Shown one piece after another: positions 36,479 through 48,189 of a stretch of 64,000 nt of DNA. A model generated the notes under the pieces. That model saw nothing but the letters and a program-made list of their open reading frames with translations. It searched no databases and had not been told where the DNA came from. Made by a program: the position numbers and the translations under genes. How positions within the stretch are numbered: position 1 is the stretch's first letter; the number at the start of each line of letters is the position of its first letter. This stretch comes from DATAGF01 sp963834875 (GTDB lineage Bacteria; Actinomycetota; Thermoleophilia; Miltoncostaeales; Miltoncostaeaceae), in the NCBI GenBank assembly GCA_963834875.1, contig CAWIDG010000024.1, positions 62,001-126,000 on the forward strand, written 5' to 3'.

Positions 36479-37291
36479 ATGGCCCGCCTGCGCGGGATGA
36501 CGGTTCGCCGCGTCGGCCGCGAGGAGCGCCTGAGCGTGGTGGAGCACCTCGACGAGCTGCGCAACCGGATCATCGTCTCGGTCGTGGCCCTGCTGGTGGC
36601 CTTCGCCGTCGCCTACGGCTTCCACGAGCAGCTCCTCGAGATCCTCGAGTGGCCGCTGCCGGAGCGCTACGAGGACAGCGGGCTGATCACCCTCGCGCCG
36701 ACCGAGCCGTTCTTCACGGTGCTGAAGGTCTGCTTCTACGCGGCCCTCCTCCTCGCCCTGCCGGTCTGGCTCTACCAGCTCTACGCCTTCGTCATCCCGG
36801 CCGTGCAGGACCAGCCCCGCCGCCGGATGCTGCTCGTCGTGGCGGCCGCGTCGAGCCTGTTCCTCGCCGGCGTGGCCTTCGGCTACTTCGTCGTCCTGCC
36901 GGTGGCCCTCGACTTCCTGCTCGGCTTCGGCGGCGACACGTTCCTCACCCAGGTCCGTGCGGGCGAGTACTTCAGCTTCGTGACCACGCTGTTGCTCGCG
37001 TCGGGCCTCATGTTCGAGGTGCCGATCGCGATGCTGGCGCTGGCCCGCATCGGGGTGACGAGCGCCGAGTTCTACATCCGCCACTGGCGCGTGGCGATCG
37101 TCCTGATCGCGGCGCTGGCGGCGATCCTCCCCGGCGGCGACCCCTTCAGCATGCTGCTGCTGATGATCCCCCAGATCCTCCTCTACCTGCTGGGGATCTG
37201 GCTCGCCAAACGCTTCGGCCGCCCGCCGCTGTGGGCCCGCGACGCCTGGGCGGCGGACGACGACGAGGACGCCGCCACCGGCAGGGCGTAG
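36479..37291 (+). CDS. tatC: twin-arginine translocase subunit TatC
   Basis: The signal-peptide receptor of the Tat system (270 aa) with six membrane helices. It begins with the TatC pattern VVEHLDELRNRIIVS and contains ITLAPTEPFFTVLKVCFYAA and the conserved loops. ATG start. Together with TatA it forms a minimal TatAC system; no separate tatB is seen here. Confidence 0.96.
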   Translation: MARLRGMTVRRVGREERLSVVEHLDELRNRIIVSVVALLVAFAVAYGFHEQLLEILEWPLPERYEDSGLITLAPTEPFFTVLKVCFYAALLLALPVWLYQLYAFVIPAVQDQPRRRMLLVVAAASSLFLAGVAFGYFVVLPVALDFLLGFGGDTFLTQVRAGEYFSFVTTLLLASGLMFEVPIAMLALARIGVTSAEFYIRHWRVAIVLIAALAAILPGGDPFSMLLLMIPQILLYLLGIWLAKRFGRPPLWARDAWAADDDEDAATGRA

Positions 37292-37324
37292 CCACGGGAG
37301 GGGCTCGGTGGGAGGCTTGACGGC

Positions 37325-38202
37325 GTGACGTCCGGTCGCCTGCCGCGCCTCCTCCTCTGCCTGGCCGTCCTCGCGCTCATCTGGCCGGCGGCGGGCGCGG
37401 CCGATCACTTCACGCCGACGGCGACCGTGTCGGCGGCCGTGACGGAACGCAGCGGCAGCCGAGTCTGGCCGTCGAGATCCGCTGGGCCGCCGGCTGTCAG
37501 GGCGCCACGGCGGGCAAGGCCTACTACGAGCGGCAACCTCCACCTCGTCGACCTGGACACCGGCGCGCGCACCTACATCGGCGGCGGTCCCGGCATGGCG
37601 GCGTCGGGCGTGCGCGACCGGCGCATCGTCGCCATCGCGCGCGAGCAGCACCTGCGGCCCGAGCTCGAGATCACGTGTTACGTGACCTCGCCCTTCCTCC
37701 ATGGAGCGGGGTACCACATCACCGTCACGGGCAACCCCGTGACCATCCCGGCGCGCTTCGGCGGTGGCGGCGGTGGTGGCGGCGGCGGCGGCTCGGGCCC
37801 CGGCTCCGGGGGCGGCGGCGATCCGACCGCGCCGCTGCGGCCCGGCGGGTGCCGGCTGGCGGTCCTCGGGACGAACGGGCCGGACATCCTGGCGGGGAGC
37901 AACGGCCACGACGTCGTGATCGGCTTCGGCAGCGCCGATCGCATGCGGGGCGAGGGCGGCCACGACTGCCTCGTCGGCGGGCCGGGCGCCGATACGCTGA
38001 ACGGGGGCGACGGCGACGACCGCCTCGTCGGGGGCCGCGGCCGCGACGTGCTGATCGGCGGCGACGGGCGCGAACGCCTACGACGCGGGCGCCGGGAACG
38101 ACGTGGTCCGGGCCCGCAACGGCAGGCCCGAGTCGGTGCGGTGCGGGTCCGGTCGCGACCGCGCGTACGTGGATCGCCGGGACCGCGTCCGCGGCTGCGA
38201 GC

Positions 38203-38228
<26 letters not shown>
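37325..38228 (+). pseudogene. secreted RTX-like calcium-binding repeat protein (three frameshifts as sequenced)
   Basis: An N-terminal signal peptide (LPRLLLCLAVLALIWPAAGA) is followed by a domain of unknown kind, a poly-Gly linker and RTX-type nonapeptide repeats (GGPGADTLNGGDGDDRLVGG) of the hemolysin calcium-binding family. The frame shifts near 37458, near 37531 and at the GGG run 38066-38068. Restoring them gives AVEIRWAAGCQGATAGKAYY in the middle and an end with RRDRVRGCELSLVG. Both repairs look like real protein, so the breaks may be assembly errors; three in one gene also allow decay. It overlaps the convergent ABC gene by 26 bp. Confidence 0.75.
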
Positions 38229-39099
<871 letters not shown>

Positions 39100-39133
39100 G
39101 TGCCGCGCCCAGACGGCCGCCGGCGACGCCGCC

Positions 39134-40056
<923 letters not shown>

Positions 40057-40075
<19 letters not shown>

Positions 40076-41640
40076 GGCGGGGAGCCTACTCCCTGGCGCC
40101 GCCGGCCGCTCCGGAGCGACCGGAGGGCGCCCAGGCCCTCGGCGAGCTCCGGCGCCGCCAGGATCCGGGCTGCGACGACCACGACGCCGAGCGCGACGGC
40201 GGCCTTGGCGGCCACCAGCGCCGCCACCTGCACGGAGCCCAGGTCGGTCGTGGGCAGGGCGAGGTCGAGGAGGAGCGCGACGGCCGCGCCGGCCGCGGCG
40301 GCCGCCAGCAGCCGCGCCTGGCGCTCGGCGAGCCGCCGGAGCCGCACGGCGGGGAAGTGGCGGCGCATCCGCCACAGCAGCATCGCCGCGTTGGCGAAGA
40401 CCCCCAGGGTGGCGGCCAGGGCGAGGCCCGCCTGATCCATCGGCCCGAGCAGGATCACGTCGAGGACGATCGTCAGCACGACGGTGATCACGGTGGTCCA
40501 GAGGATGTCGCGCTGCAGGTTCGCGGCCGACAGCGTGCGGTTGAGCAGCAGGGACAGGAACGCCGGCCAGACGCCGAGCGCGTAGTAGACGAGCGGCGGG
40601 GCGATCTGGGCGACGCACTCCTCGCCGCAGGCCTGTCGCTGGAAGGCCACCTGGGCGACCTCGTCGGCCCAGATCGCCAGCAGGAGCGAGATCGGGAGGG
40701 CCACCAGGCCGAGCAGCCCGGCCACGCGCCGGAACGCCGCGAGCGCCTCCGTCTCGCGCCGCTCGGACATGAGCCGCGCGATCAGGGGGAAGAGCGGGGT
40801 GAGAAGCGGCAGCAGCAGGGCGGCGCGCGGCGCCTGGCCCAGGGCGTTCGCGAAGCTCAGGGCGGCGACCCGGCCGGCCTCCAGGCTCGAGGCGAAGAGC
40901 TTGTCGGTGATGTTGTTGACCTGCTGGAGCACCGAGGCGCCGAGCACGGGGAGCGCGAGCAGCCCGACGGCGGCGAGGCGCGGGTGGGCCAGGACCGGGC
41001 GGGCTCGTGCCTCCCGCAGCAGCCGCCAGAACTGGGGCAGCTGCAGGATCACCTGCAGCGCCGCGCCGACCGCGACGCCCCATCCTGCCGCCTCGATGCC
41101 GATGCTGTCCTTGCCGATGAGGACGCCGGCGATGATCCCGAAGTTGAAGGCGATCCCCACCGCCGCGGGCCCGGCGAAGCGCCCGTGGATCTGGAGCAGC
41201 GCGGTGAAGATCGCGGAGAAGCCCTGGAGGGCCAGGGCGGGCGACATGATGCGGATGAGCTGCTCGGTGTCCTCCGCGCGGGCCGGGTCGAGCTGGAACA
41301 CGGCCGTGGGGACCTCGGGGAAGATCGCCGCCAGCGAGGCCAGGACGACGAGGCCGAGCCCGGTCCAGACGGCCAGGGCGCAGACGAGCCGCCAGGCGCT
41401 GTCGGCGCCGTGGTCGGACCGCTCGCGCTGGAAGACCGGGATGATCAGCGTCACCAGCGTGTAGAGGAGCACCGCGGCGACCGTGTTCACGATCAGCAGC
41501 GAGTTGACGAACGCGTCCGTCGCGCCCGAGGTGCCGTAGGCGGCGGCGAGCACGACCTCGCGGGCGAAGCCCAGCAGCCGCGAGAGCAGCCCGAGGAGCG
41601 CGACGATGGCCGCGGCCCGGGCCAGCCGGGCGACGGTCAC
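40057..41640 (-). CDS. murJ: MurJ/MviN-family lipid-linked oligosaccharide flippase
   Basis: A polytopic membrane protein of 527 aa with about 14 predicted helices. The MVF family start is visible (GLLSRLLGFAREVVLAAAYG), as are ASVLQQVNNITDKLFAS and GQAPRAALLLPLLTPLFP. It may be the lipid II flippase MurJ. Within a polysaccharide cluster containing Wzz and Wzy-like genes it could instead do the Wzx job. GTG start overlaps the propeller gene stop. Confidence 0.85.
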
Positions 41641-42881
41641 CGCGGCACGAGCCCGTAGAGCGTCCGCACGCCCGTCAGGACGAGCAGGCCCCGCACGGCC
41701 ACCGCCGGGCTGTAGCGCCCGTCGGGGAAGGTCCAGAGGGGCCGCCCGGTGCCCAGGTCGAGGGCCACCGTCCGCCCGTCGCGCGGGTCCCTCGCCAGGG
41801 TGGAGGCGTAGACCACGTCGCCGATCACCGAGGCCGAGCCCGAGATGCGCTCGCCCGCGTCGAAGGTCCAGCGCGGGCGCCCGGTGACGGCGTCCAGGGC
41901 GTGGACGCGCCGGTCGTAGCTGCCGACGATCACGGCGCGGTCGGCGACGGCCGCGCTCGAGTAGACGAAGTCGTCGAGCACCCGCACCCAGGCGACCTCG
42001 CCGGTGTCCTCGTCGAGCGCGATCACGCGCCCGTTCACGTTGCCGATGAAGACCCGCCCGTAGGCGACCGCCGGGCCGGCGTAGAAGCGCCCGGCTCCGC
42101 GCAGGCGCGCCCCGGGGCTCTCGCGCTGCCAGGCGACCCGCCCGTCGGAGCGCCGGAAGGCCGTCACGTGCCCGGCGTAGTCGCCGACGACCACGTTCGG
42201 CCCCGACAGCGCCAGGCTGGCCTTGACGTCCCCCGCGGCCTCGGCGCTCCAGCGCACGCCCCCGGTGCGGACGTCCAGCCGCAGGACCCGGCCCGCGAGC
42301 GTCCCGACGTACACGCTTCCCTCCACGACGAGCGGCGACGACTCGACGGGCGAGCCGACGCGCCGGCGCCACACCTGCCGCCCGTCGGCGGCGCGCAGGG
42401 CGACCACGTCGCCCCGGATGGTCGTGAGCAGGGCGAGGTCGCCGGCGAGGGCCGGCGAGGAGGCGACCCGTCCGCGCAGCCGGACGCTCCACAGCCGCCG
42501 CCCGCCGTCCAGGTCGATCGCCATCGCGAGGCCCGCGTTCGTGCCCACCACCGCCCGCCCCCCGCCGAGCACAGGGGGGAACTCCATCAGCGAGCCGGCA
42601 TCGTGGGACCACACCTGCCGGAAGGGGGGCCGCAGGCGGAGCGCCGTGTTGGACCGCGTCCGCTGGGCGTCGTACCCGTACTCAGGCCACGACCCCGCCG
42701 CGGCCGCCCCGCGGGGCGCCTCCGCCGCCTCGAAGCCCTCGGTCGTCCCCTCGACGCTGCCCGGGTCGAACCAGCCGCGGGCGAGGCCGAATGCCAGGAC
42801 CCCGCCGGCGATCAGCAGCGCGGCGGCCAGCCCGGCGAGGCCGAGCCAGAGGCGCCTACCGCGCCGGGGCAGGGTGGGCAT
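41637..42881 (-). CDS. membrane-anchored PQQ-like beta-propeller protein
   Basis: A single N-terminal membrane segment (residues ~10-32) precedes a beta-propeller of PQQ/BamB-type repeats, for example VESSPLVVEGSVYVGTLAG and YSSAAVADRAVIVGSYD. Each blade carries an ALDxxTGxxxW-like turn. It is 414 aa. It is a clear tandem paralogue of the lipoprotein encoded next door: the repeats align blade by blade. A role in surface-polymer assembly or sensing is inferred from position. Confidence 0.85.
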   Translation of the reverse strand: MPTLPRRGRRLWLGLAGLAAALLIAGGVLAFGLARGWFDPGSVEGTTEGFEAAEAPRGAAAAGSWPEYGYDAQRTRSNTALRLRPPFRQVWSHDAGSLMEFPPVLGGGRAVVGTNAGLAMAIDLDGGRRLWSVRLRGRVASSPALAGDLALLTTIRGDVVALRAADGRQVWRRRVGSPVESSPLVVEGSVYVGTLAGRVLRLDVRTGGVRWSAEAAGDVKASLALSGPNVVVGDYAGHVTAFRRSDGRVAWQRESPGARLRGAGRFYAGPAVAYGRVFIGNVNGRVIALDEDTGEVAWVRVLDDFVYSSAAVADRAVIVGSYDRRVHALDAVTGRPRWTFDAGERISGSASVIGDVVYASTLARDPRDGRTVALDLGTGRPLWTFPDGRYSPAVAVRGLLVLTGVRTLYGLVPR

Positions 42882-44271
42882 ACAGGTGCCGCGTGCCCAC
42901 GAGGTACAGCGTCCTCCCGGCTCCCACGGCGGGCGAGTAGCGGCCCTCGTCGGTCTCGAAGCGCACGGCTCCGGTCCGCGTGTCGAGCCCGTAGGTGCGC
43001 CGCGGCTGCCCGGGGGCGTACAGGCGCGCGGTGTAGACGACGCCGTCCACGACGGTGGCCGAGCCCGAGATCCTGCCGCCCACGTCGAACGACCAGCGCA
43101 CCGAGCCGTCGCCGAGGTCGAGGGCCTGGAAGCTGCCGTCGTAGGAGCCGATGTAGGCGGCCCCGTCGGCGATCGCGGCGGTCGAGTAGACGTAGGCGCC
43201 GCCGGTGGAGTGGCGCCACCGCTCGCCGCCGCCGCGGGCGTCGACGGCGATGACCGCCCCGCCCACGTCGCCGATCACGATGGTGTCCCCGCTGACGGCC
43301 GGGCCGCCGTAGAAGCGTGCGCCGCCCGTGTACGTCCAGCGCTCGGCGCCCGAGCGCGGGTCGAGGGCGTGGAGGTTGCCCGAGTAGTCGCCCACCACGA
43401 TCAGCCCGTTCGCCAGGGCGGCGCTGCCCTTGATGTCGTCGGGCGCCTGGTAGCGCCAGCGCTGCTTCCCGGTGGCGGCGTCAACGGCGTAGAGGCCCCC
43501 CGCCCAGGTGCCGACGTAGACCAGCCCGTCGACGATCAGCGGCGAGCTCTCGATCGGGCTGCCGGTCGAGAAGGTCCAGAGGGGGGTGCCCGCCCCCACG
43601 CCGTAGGCCACGAGCTGGCCGCCCATCGAGCTGACGATGGCCCGCCCGCCCGCGATCGCGGGGCTGGAGGCGATCTCCCCCTTCTGGCGCCGGGCCCAGA
43701 CCACCGAGCCGTCGTCGGCGTCGAGGGCGTACACGCGGCCGGAGTTCGTGCCGATGACGGCGAGGCCGTCGCTGACGGCGGGCGGGAACTCCAGGAGGGT
43801 GCGGCTCTCGAAGGTCCAGGCCGGCCGGCCGGCCGGCGGCGGGACCTTCACCGCGGGGACGTAGCGGTCGCGCGAGGGGCCGCCGCCGTACTCCGGGCTC
43901 TGCAGCCGCGGGTCGTAGAGGTCGACCGCGGCCGCGCCGTCGCGCACCCGCGTCCGCGCCGGCGTGTAGCGCGGCGCCGTCGCGATCACGGCCGCCGTCC
44001 CCAGGGGCACCTCCGCCCGCCCGTCGTCGTCGGTCTGGGCCCGCGCCACGACGGCTCCGCCGCGAAGCGCCTCCACGGCCGCGCCGGCGACCGGCGCGCC
44101 GGTGTCGCCGTCCGTCACCCGTACGGCCACGGGCGGCGCCTCGGGCGCCGGAGCCGGCGTCGTGGCCGGCGCGGTGGTCTCGGCGGCGTCGCCCCCTCCG
44201 CCGCCGCAGCCGGCGACGGCCAGCGCCGCGACCATCGCGCCGGCCGCCGCTGCGCTACGCCTCGGCCGCAC
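42856..44271 (-). CDS. PQQ-like beta-propeller lipoprotein
   Basis: A 471-aa predicted lipoprotein with the lipobox AVAGC after a short hydrophobic stretch. A Thr/Pro/Ala linker, a small carboxypeptidase-regulatory-like domain (VRVTDGDTGAPVAGAAVEAL) and a propeller with PQQ/BamB-type blades (SPIESSPLIVDGLVYVGTWA) follow. GTG 44271 overlaps the Wzz 3' end by 17 bp. The fold suggests a protein-interaction scaffold outside the membrane. Confidence 0.85.
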   Translation of the reverse strand: MRPRRSAAAAGAMVAALAVAGCGGGGGDAAETTAPATTPAPAPEAPPVAVRVTDGDTGAPVAGAAVEALRGGAVVARAQTDDDGRAEVPLGTAAVIATAPRYTPARTRVRDGAAAVDLYDPRLQSPEYGGGPSRDRYVPAVKVPPPAGRPAWTFESRTLLEFPPAVSDGLAVIGTNSGRVYALDADDGSVVWARRQKGEIASSPAIAGGRAIVSSMGGQLVAYGVGAGTPLWTFSTGSPIESSPLIVDGLVYVGTWAGGLYAVDAATGKQRWRYQAPDDIKGSAALANGLIVVGDYSGNLHALDPRSGAERWTYTGGARFYGGPAVSGDTIVIGDVGGAVIAVDARGGGERWRHSTGGAYVYSTAAIADGAAYIGSYDGSFQALDLGDGSVRWSFDVGGRISGSATVVDGVVYTARLYAPGQPRRTYGLDTRTGAVRFETDEGRYSPAVGAGRTLYLVGTRHLYAHPAPAR

Positions 44272-45094
44272 GCCCCGCCGGGCTCCCTCGCCACACGAAG
44301 ACCACGATCACGCCCACGATGAACCCGATCACGGCGGCCAGCAGGACGGTGCGCGCACGGTTGGGCAGGCTGCTCGACGAGCTGGGGCTCCGGGCCAGGG
44401 AGACGATGTCCGGCTGGCCGTACTGGCGCTCCTTGACCAGGTTGAGGCGCTGCTCCGCGAGCTCGGTGGAGGCCACCTGGAGCTGCTGGCCGGCGCTCGA
44501 CATGAGCGACTGGAGGATGATCGCCTGGTCGCCGGCCGGGTTCTGGGCGAGCTGGCGGCGGTAGGCCTCGAGCTCCCTCTCCAGGCGGTCGACCTGCGCC
44601 GACGAGCGGGCGACCGCCTCCTCGTAGGTGTCGACGATCTCGGCCGAGCTCTCGCGCGCCTGCTCGAGGATCGCCTCCGCGTAGAGGTTCGCGCCGCGCC
44701 GCGCGACGTCCCGGCTCTCGTCGGTGAAGGTGACCGTCGCGATCGTCGGCTGGTTGCCGACCGCGCCGCCGGGAGCCCGCGGGGCGGTGACCTCCACCCC
44801 GTCCCGCACCCGGCTCGGGCTCACGCCGAGCGCGCGCGCGACCTGCGTCACGAGGTTGTCGCCGGTCAGCGCCGTCGGGGCGGTCGCCGGGTTCGTGGTC
44901 GGCGTCGACACCGGGGTGCCCGAGATCGTGGTCGCCTGCCCGAGGTACACCTCGGCGGTGGCCACGTAGGTGGTCTCCGTCACGAAGGTCAAGATGAGGC
45001 CCACGAGCGCGGCGATGACGGTCGCGGCGAGGATGAGCCAACGGCCGCCCCACAGCACGCGGCCGTAGTCCCGGAGGGTGATCTCGCGCTCCAC
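44255..45094 (-). CDS. Wzz/chain-length determinant family protein
   Basis: A polysaccharide co-polymerase of 279 aa with two membrane helices (near residues 20-40 and 245-268) flanking a periplasmic-type domain with a coiled coil (SSAQVDRLERELEAYRRQL). No tyrosine kinase domain is attached. It would set chain length for the Wzy-like polymerase. GTG start. Twelve bp separate it from the ATP-grasp gene. Confidence 0.88.
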   Translation of the reverse strand: MEREITLRDYGRVLWGGRWLILAATVIAALVGLILTFVTETTYVATAEVYLGQATTISGTPVSTPTTNPATAPTALTGDNLVTQVARALGVSPSRVRDGVEVTAPRAPGGAVGNQPTIATVTFTDESRDVARRGANLYAEAILEQARESSAEIVDTYEEAVARSSAQVDRLERELEAYRRQLAQNPAGDQAIILQSLMSSAGQQLQVASTELAEQRLNLVKERQYGQPDIVSLARSPSSSSSLPNRARTVLLAAVIGFIVGVIVVFVWRGSPAGRAAEA

Positions 45095-45106
45095 GTCCGG
45101 CGGACC

Positions 45107-46112
45107 CTAGTGGACGCGCGTGAGGGGGGCGAGGCCGCGAGGTTCGCGCCTCAGGATCGTCTGGTCGAGGAACCGCGTCATGACGACTCCGGCCGCGTGG
45201 GCGCCGACGCGGGCCGGCGGCCGCTCGCCGGCCGCGATGGCGATGATCGTCTCCGGATAGGCCGCGCCGGCCGCCTGGGGCAGCGGGAAGGCGCCCCCGA
45301 AGCGGGTGTTGATGTCGGTGATGCCGAGGATCGCGCGGTCCCTCGCGGAAGCACTGGACGGTGCTGGGCCCGGCGAGGCCGAGCGACGCGACCGTCGCCG
45401 CGCCGAGCTCGGTGAGCTGGGGGTCGTCGAGGGTCTCGCCCTTGATCTGCTCGCCGCCCTTGGCCTGGATCATCCTGCGGGGCACCGCCCCGAGGGGGCG
45501 GCCGTCGAGGTCGCCGAGGCAGTCGATGCTGAACTCCGTGCCGGGCAGGGCCCGCTGGATGACGCTCTCCGCCGGCGTGTAGCGCAGGAAGAACGCGAGC
45601 TCCTCCGGATCGGCGCAGCGGTAGATGTGGCGCGCCGCGAAGCCCAGGCGCGGCTTGACCAGCACCGGGTACGGCAGGGCGGCCGGGTCGGCGTCGTCGG
45701 GCAGCCAGGTCGGCGGCGAGGGCAGCCCCGCCCGCTCCAGCATCAGGTGGCACTCCCACTTGTCCTGGCAGCCGAGCGCGACCTCGGGGCTGGGCAGGAA
45801 CACGCGGGCCCCCGCCTCCTCGATCGCCGGCGCCGCCCGCGCCAGCAGCACCGGGTCGAGGTCGGTCAGCGGCAGCACCGCCCGCACCCCCTCGCGCCGG
45901 CACGCGTCGGCGACGGCGGCGCCGTAGGCCGGGTCGGAGACCGGGGGCAGCTCCACCGCGCCGTCGGCCGCGAACAGCGACGGCGACAGCGGGTCGAGGT
46001 CGCTCACGAGCACCCTGCCGTCGTGCCCGGTCCCGTCGAGGGCCTCGCGGAAGGCCCGCACGATGTCCACGCGCTGGCCGGCGCAGGTCAGCAGCACCGT
46101 GACGTCAGCCAT
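45107..46112 (-). CDS. ATP-grasp enzyme, carbamoyl-phosphate-synthase-like (frameshifted as sequenced)
   Basis: The first ~255 residues form an ATP-grasp ligase: a pre-ATP domain (VTVLLTCAGQRVDIVRAF), the ATP-binding Lys in YPVLVKPRLGF and EFSIDCLGDLDGR. The frame breaks at the CCC run 45340-45342; removing one base restores REDRAILGITDINTRFGGAF, the metal-binding end, and a stop at TAG 45107. Such enzymes in surface-glycan loci probably attach an amino acid or amide to a sugar acid. The ATG lies inside the sugar-transferase 3' end (8-bp overlap). Confidence 0.82.
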
Positions 46113-46758
46113 CGGGCGCCCCCGGCCCGGACAGGTCGAAGCCGCCGCGCTCGCCGACGTACGTGCCGCCGCGCCGCAGCACCACGCTCGCGGTGCGGGC
46201 GAGGATCGCCAGGTCGCCCCGAGGGCTCCAGCCGTCGACGTAGGCGAGGTCGATCTCGATCCGCTCGGACCACGGGATGGCGTTGCGGCCGCTCACCTGG
46301 GCCAGCCCGGTCAGCCCCGGCCGCGCCAGCAGCCGCCGCCGCTGGCGGGCGTCGTAGCGCTCCACCTGCGAGGCGACCGTGGGCCTCGGCCCGACCAGGC
46401 TCATGTCGCCGCGGATCACGTTCCAGAGCTGGGGCAGCTCGTCGAGGGACAGCCGGCGGAGCGTCCGCCCGACCGGGGTGATGCGCGCGTCCCCGGGGCT
46501 CACCGCCAGGCCCGCGCCCATGCCCTCCGCCCCGACGACCATGGTGCGGAACTTCAGCAGGGTGAACGGCCTGCCGGCGTAGCCGACGCGGCGCTGGCGG
46601 TAGAGGGCCGGGCCCGGCGAGTCGCGCCGCACCCAGAGCGCGATCCCGGCCATCACCGGCGCCGTCACGAGCGCCAGGGGGACCGCGAGGGCCAGGTCGG
46701 TCGCCCGCTTGGCCCGCCCGCCCACCGGCCCGGGCGCCGAGCTTGCATGATCACGCAA
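46105..46758 (-). CDS. initiating sugar transferase (WcaJ/PssY type)
   Basis: A bacterial sugar transferase of ~217 aa that transfers a sugar phosphate to undecaprenyl phosphate. It has one membrane/re-entrant helix (residues ~20-42), then the family core LYRQRRVGYAGRPFTLLKFRTM, LSLDELPQLWNVIRGDMSLVG and GPRPTV. The start is taken as TTG 46758, which overlaps the upstream glycosyltransferase's end; a later start is possible. It is the priming enzyme of this cluster. Confidence 0.9.
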   Translation of the reverse strand: MRDHASSAPGPVGGRAKRATDLALAVPLALVTAPVMAGIALWVRRDSPGPALYRQRRVGYAGRPFTLLKFRTMVVGAEGMGAGLAVSPGDARITPVGRTLRRLSLDELPQLWNVIRGDMSLVGPRPTVASQVERYDARQRRRLLARPGLTGLAQVSGRNAIPWSERIEIDLAYVDGWSPRGDLAILARTASVVLRRGGTYVGERGGFDLSGPGAPDG

Positions 46759-47962
46759 GCGATTCCACCGTCTCGACGAAGCGGGCGGCGAGCGCCGCGC
46801 GGTCGTAGTGGGCGAGCGCATAGCTGCGGCCGCTCTCGCCCATCCGGCGGGCCGCCTCGCGGTCGGCCGCCAGGCGCCGGATCGCCCCGGCCAGCGCCCG
46901 GCCGTCCTCGGGCGGCACCGCCACGCCGCAGGCGGCGCGCTCGACCATCCGGGTCAGCTCGCCCGACGGGGCGGACGCGACGATCGGGCGCCCGGCGCCC
47001 AGGTAGTCGAAGGCCTTGTTGGGAAGCGCGCCTGCGAAGAGGGGGTTGTCCTGATAGGGCAGGACGCACGCGTCGGCCCGCGCGAGCCAGGAGGGCACCT
47101 CGCGCTTGGGCACGGGGTCGACGAAGGCGACGTTGTCCAGCCCGCGCACCCGGGCCGACTCGACCAGCGCGGGCTTGCGGTCGCCGTTGCCCACAAGCAC
47201 CAGGCGCACCTCCGGGGCGTCGCGCAGCTCGGCGGCCGCGTCGAGGAGGGTCTCGAGGGCGCTGTAGGTCCCGTGCGCCCCGAGGTACATCGCGACGAAG
47301 GCGCCGTCGGGCACGGGGGCCGAGGCCGGCCGCGCGCCGTTGTCCAGGTCCAGGTCGACGCCGTTCGTGATCAGCACGACCTTGGACCGGGGGACGCCGT
47401 GCTCCACCAGCCCCTCGCGGATGCCCTCGGTGACCGCGACGATGCGGTCGGCCCGCCGCTCGCAGAAGGCCTCGAGCCGCCGTGCGAGCGCGATGGCGCG
47501 GCGGTCGCGGATCAGGCCCATCGCGATGGCCGACTCCGGCCACAGGTCGCGCACCTCCAGCAGGAATCGCGCGCCGCGCGCCCGGGCGAGGGCGGCCGCC
47601 GCCGCCGCCGAGGGCAGCGACGGGGACGAGGCGACCACCACGTCCGGGCGTGGCGCCCGGGCGCCGGCGACCGTCGACCACCAGGCGAACGTGCCGTAGC
47701 TGGCGAGACGCGAGCGCAGGTCGCGGCCGTAGCCCGGGGTCGAGTAGGTGCGCCAGACGTCGAGGCCGTCCTCGACCTCGTGCACGATCCGCCTGCCCCG
47801 GTAGGCCTCGGGGATCGTCCGCTCCTTGTGCTGGACGTAGGAGGTGACGACGGTGACCTCGTGGCCGGCGCGCGCGAGGGCCCGCGTGTGCTGCCAGTGG
47901 CGGACCCCGCCCGGCTGGTCGGCGCTCACGAAGTACTGCGACACGTAGAGCACCCGGCTCAC
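46751..47962 (-). CDS. glycosyltransferase family 4 (WbuB-like)
   Basis: A GT-B fold glycosyltransferase of 403 aa. The start VLYVSQYFVSADQPGGVRH with LEVRDLWPESAIAMG is typical of WbuB-like GT4 enzymes. The C-terminal donor site has FDYLGAGRPIVASA and a Glu in SGELTRMVERA. GTG 47962 is chosen; the in-frame extension to 48007 lies inside the repeat element. The donor sugar is unknown. Confidence 0.9.
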   Translation of the reverse strand: MSRVLYVSQYFVSADQPGGVRHWQHTRALARAGHEVTVVTSYVQHKERTIPEAYRGRRIVHEVEDGLDVWRTYSTPGYGRDLRSRLASYGTFAWWSTVAGARAPRPDVVVASSPSLPSAAAAAALARARGARFLLEVRDLWPESAIAMGLIRDRRAIALARRLEAFCERRADRIVAVTEGIREGLVEHGVPRSKVVLITNGVDLDLDNGARPASAPVPDGAFVAMYLGAHGTYSALETLLDAAAELRDAPEVRLVLVGNGDRKPALVESARVRGLDNVAFVDPVPKREVPSWLARADACVLPYQDNPLFAGALPNKAFDYLGAGRPIVASAPSGELTRMVERAACGVAVPPEDGRALAGAIRRLAADREAARRMGESGRSYALAHYDRAALAARFVETVESLA

Positions 47963-47963
47963 C

Positions 47964-48189
47964 AGTGCTCCGCTCCGGGAGTCATGTTGCGATCCGGCGG
48001 GCTGCAAATCATCGCGGGTCCGGTGTCATCGGTCGCACGCATAGCTCAAGCTATGCGAGCTCCCTGCTTCCTTCGTGCTGGGCCGGGCGCGAGCCCGGCC
48101 CGCACGTCGGAGAGCCGCCGCGGTAGCGGCGGCAGTCCTCGCGGGATTTTCGCGGCCGGAATCACAACGAACTCCCGGAGCGGAGCACT
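47964..48189. repeat. inverted-repeat element, copy 2, with internal hairpins
   Basis: This 226-bp gap between two minus-strand genes is closed by perfect 19-bp inverted repeats (47964-47982 and 48171-48189; AGTGCTCCGCTCCGGGAGT). Inside are three further hairpins: 48038-48057 (CGCATAGCT arms), 48080-48101 (9-bp stem with a GCGA loop, extended by GTGC/GCAC) and 48114-48133 (GCCGCCGC arms). GCGGGCTGC, AATCATCGCGG and GTCATCGG motifs match the element at 1728-1854. The upstream gene's TAG stop falls at the element edge. No coding frame of its own is seen. Confidence 0.82.

Noticed and set aside
37760..37815. A Gly-codon repeat tract that looks like a tandem DNA repeat
   Set aside because: It codes for the poly-Gly linker of the RTX-like protein; not an independent repeat.
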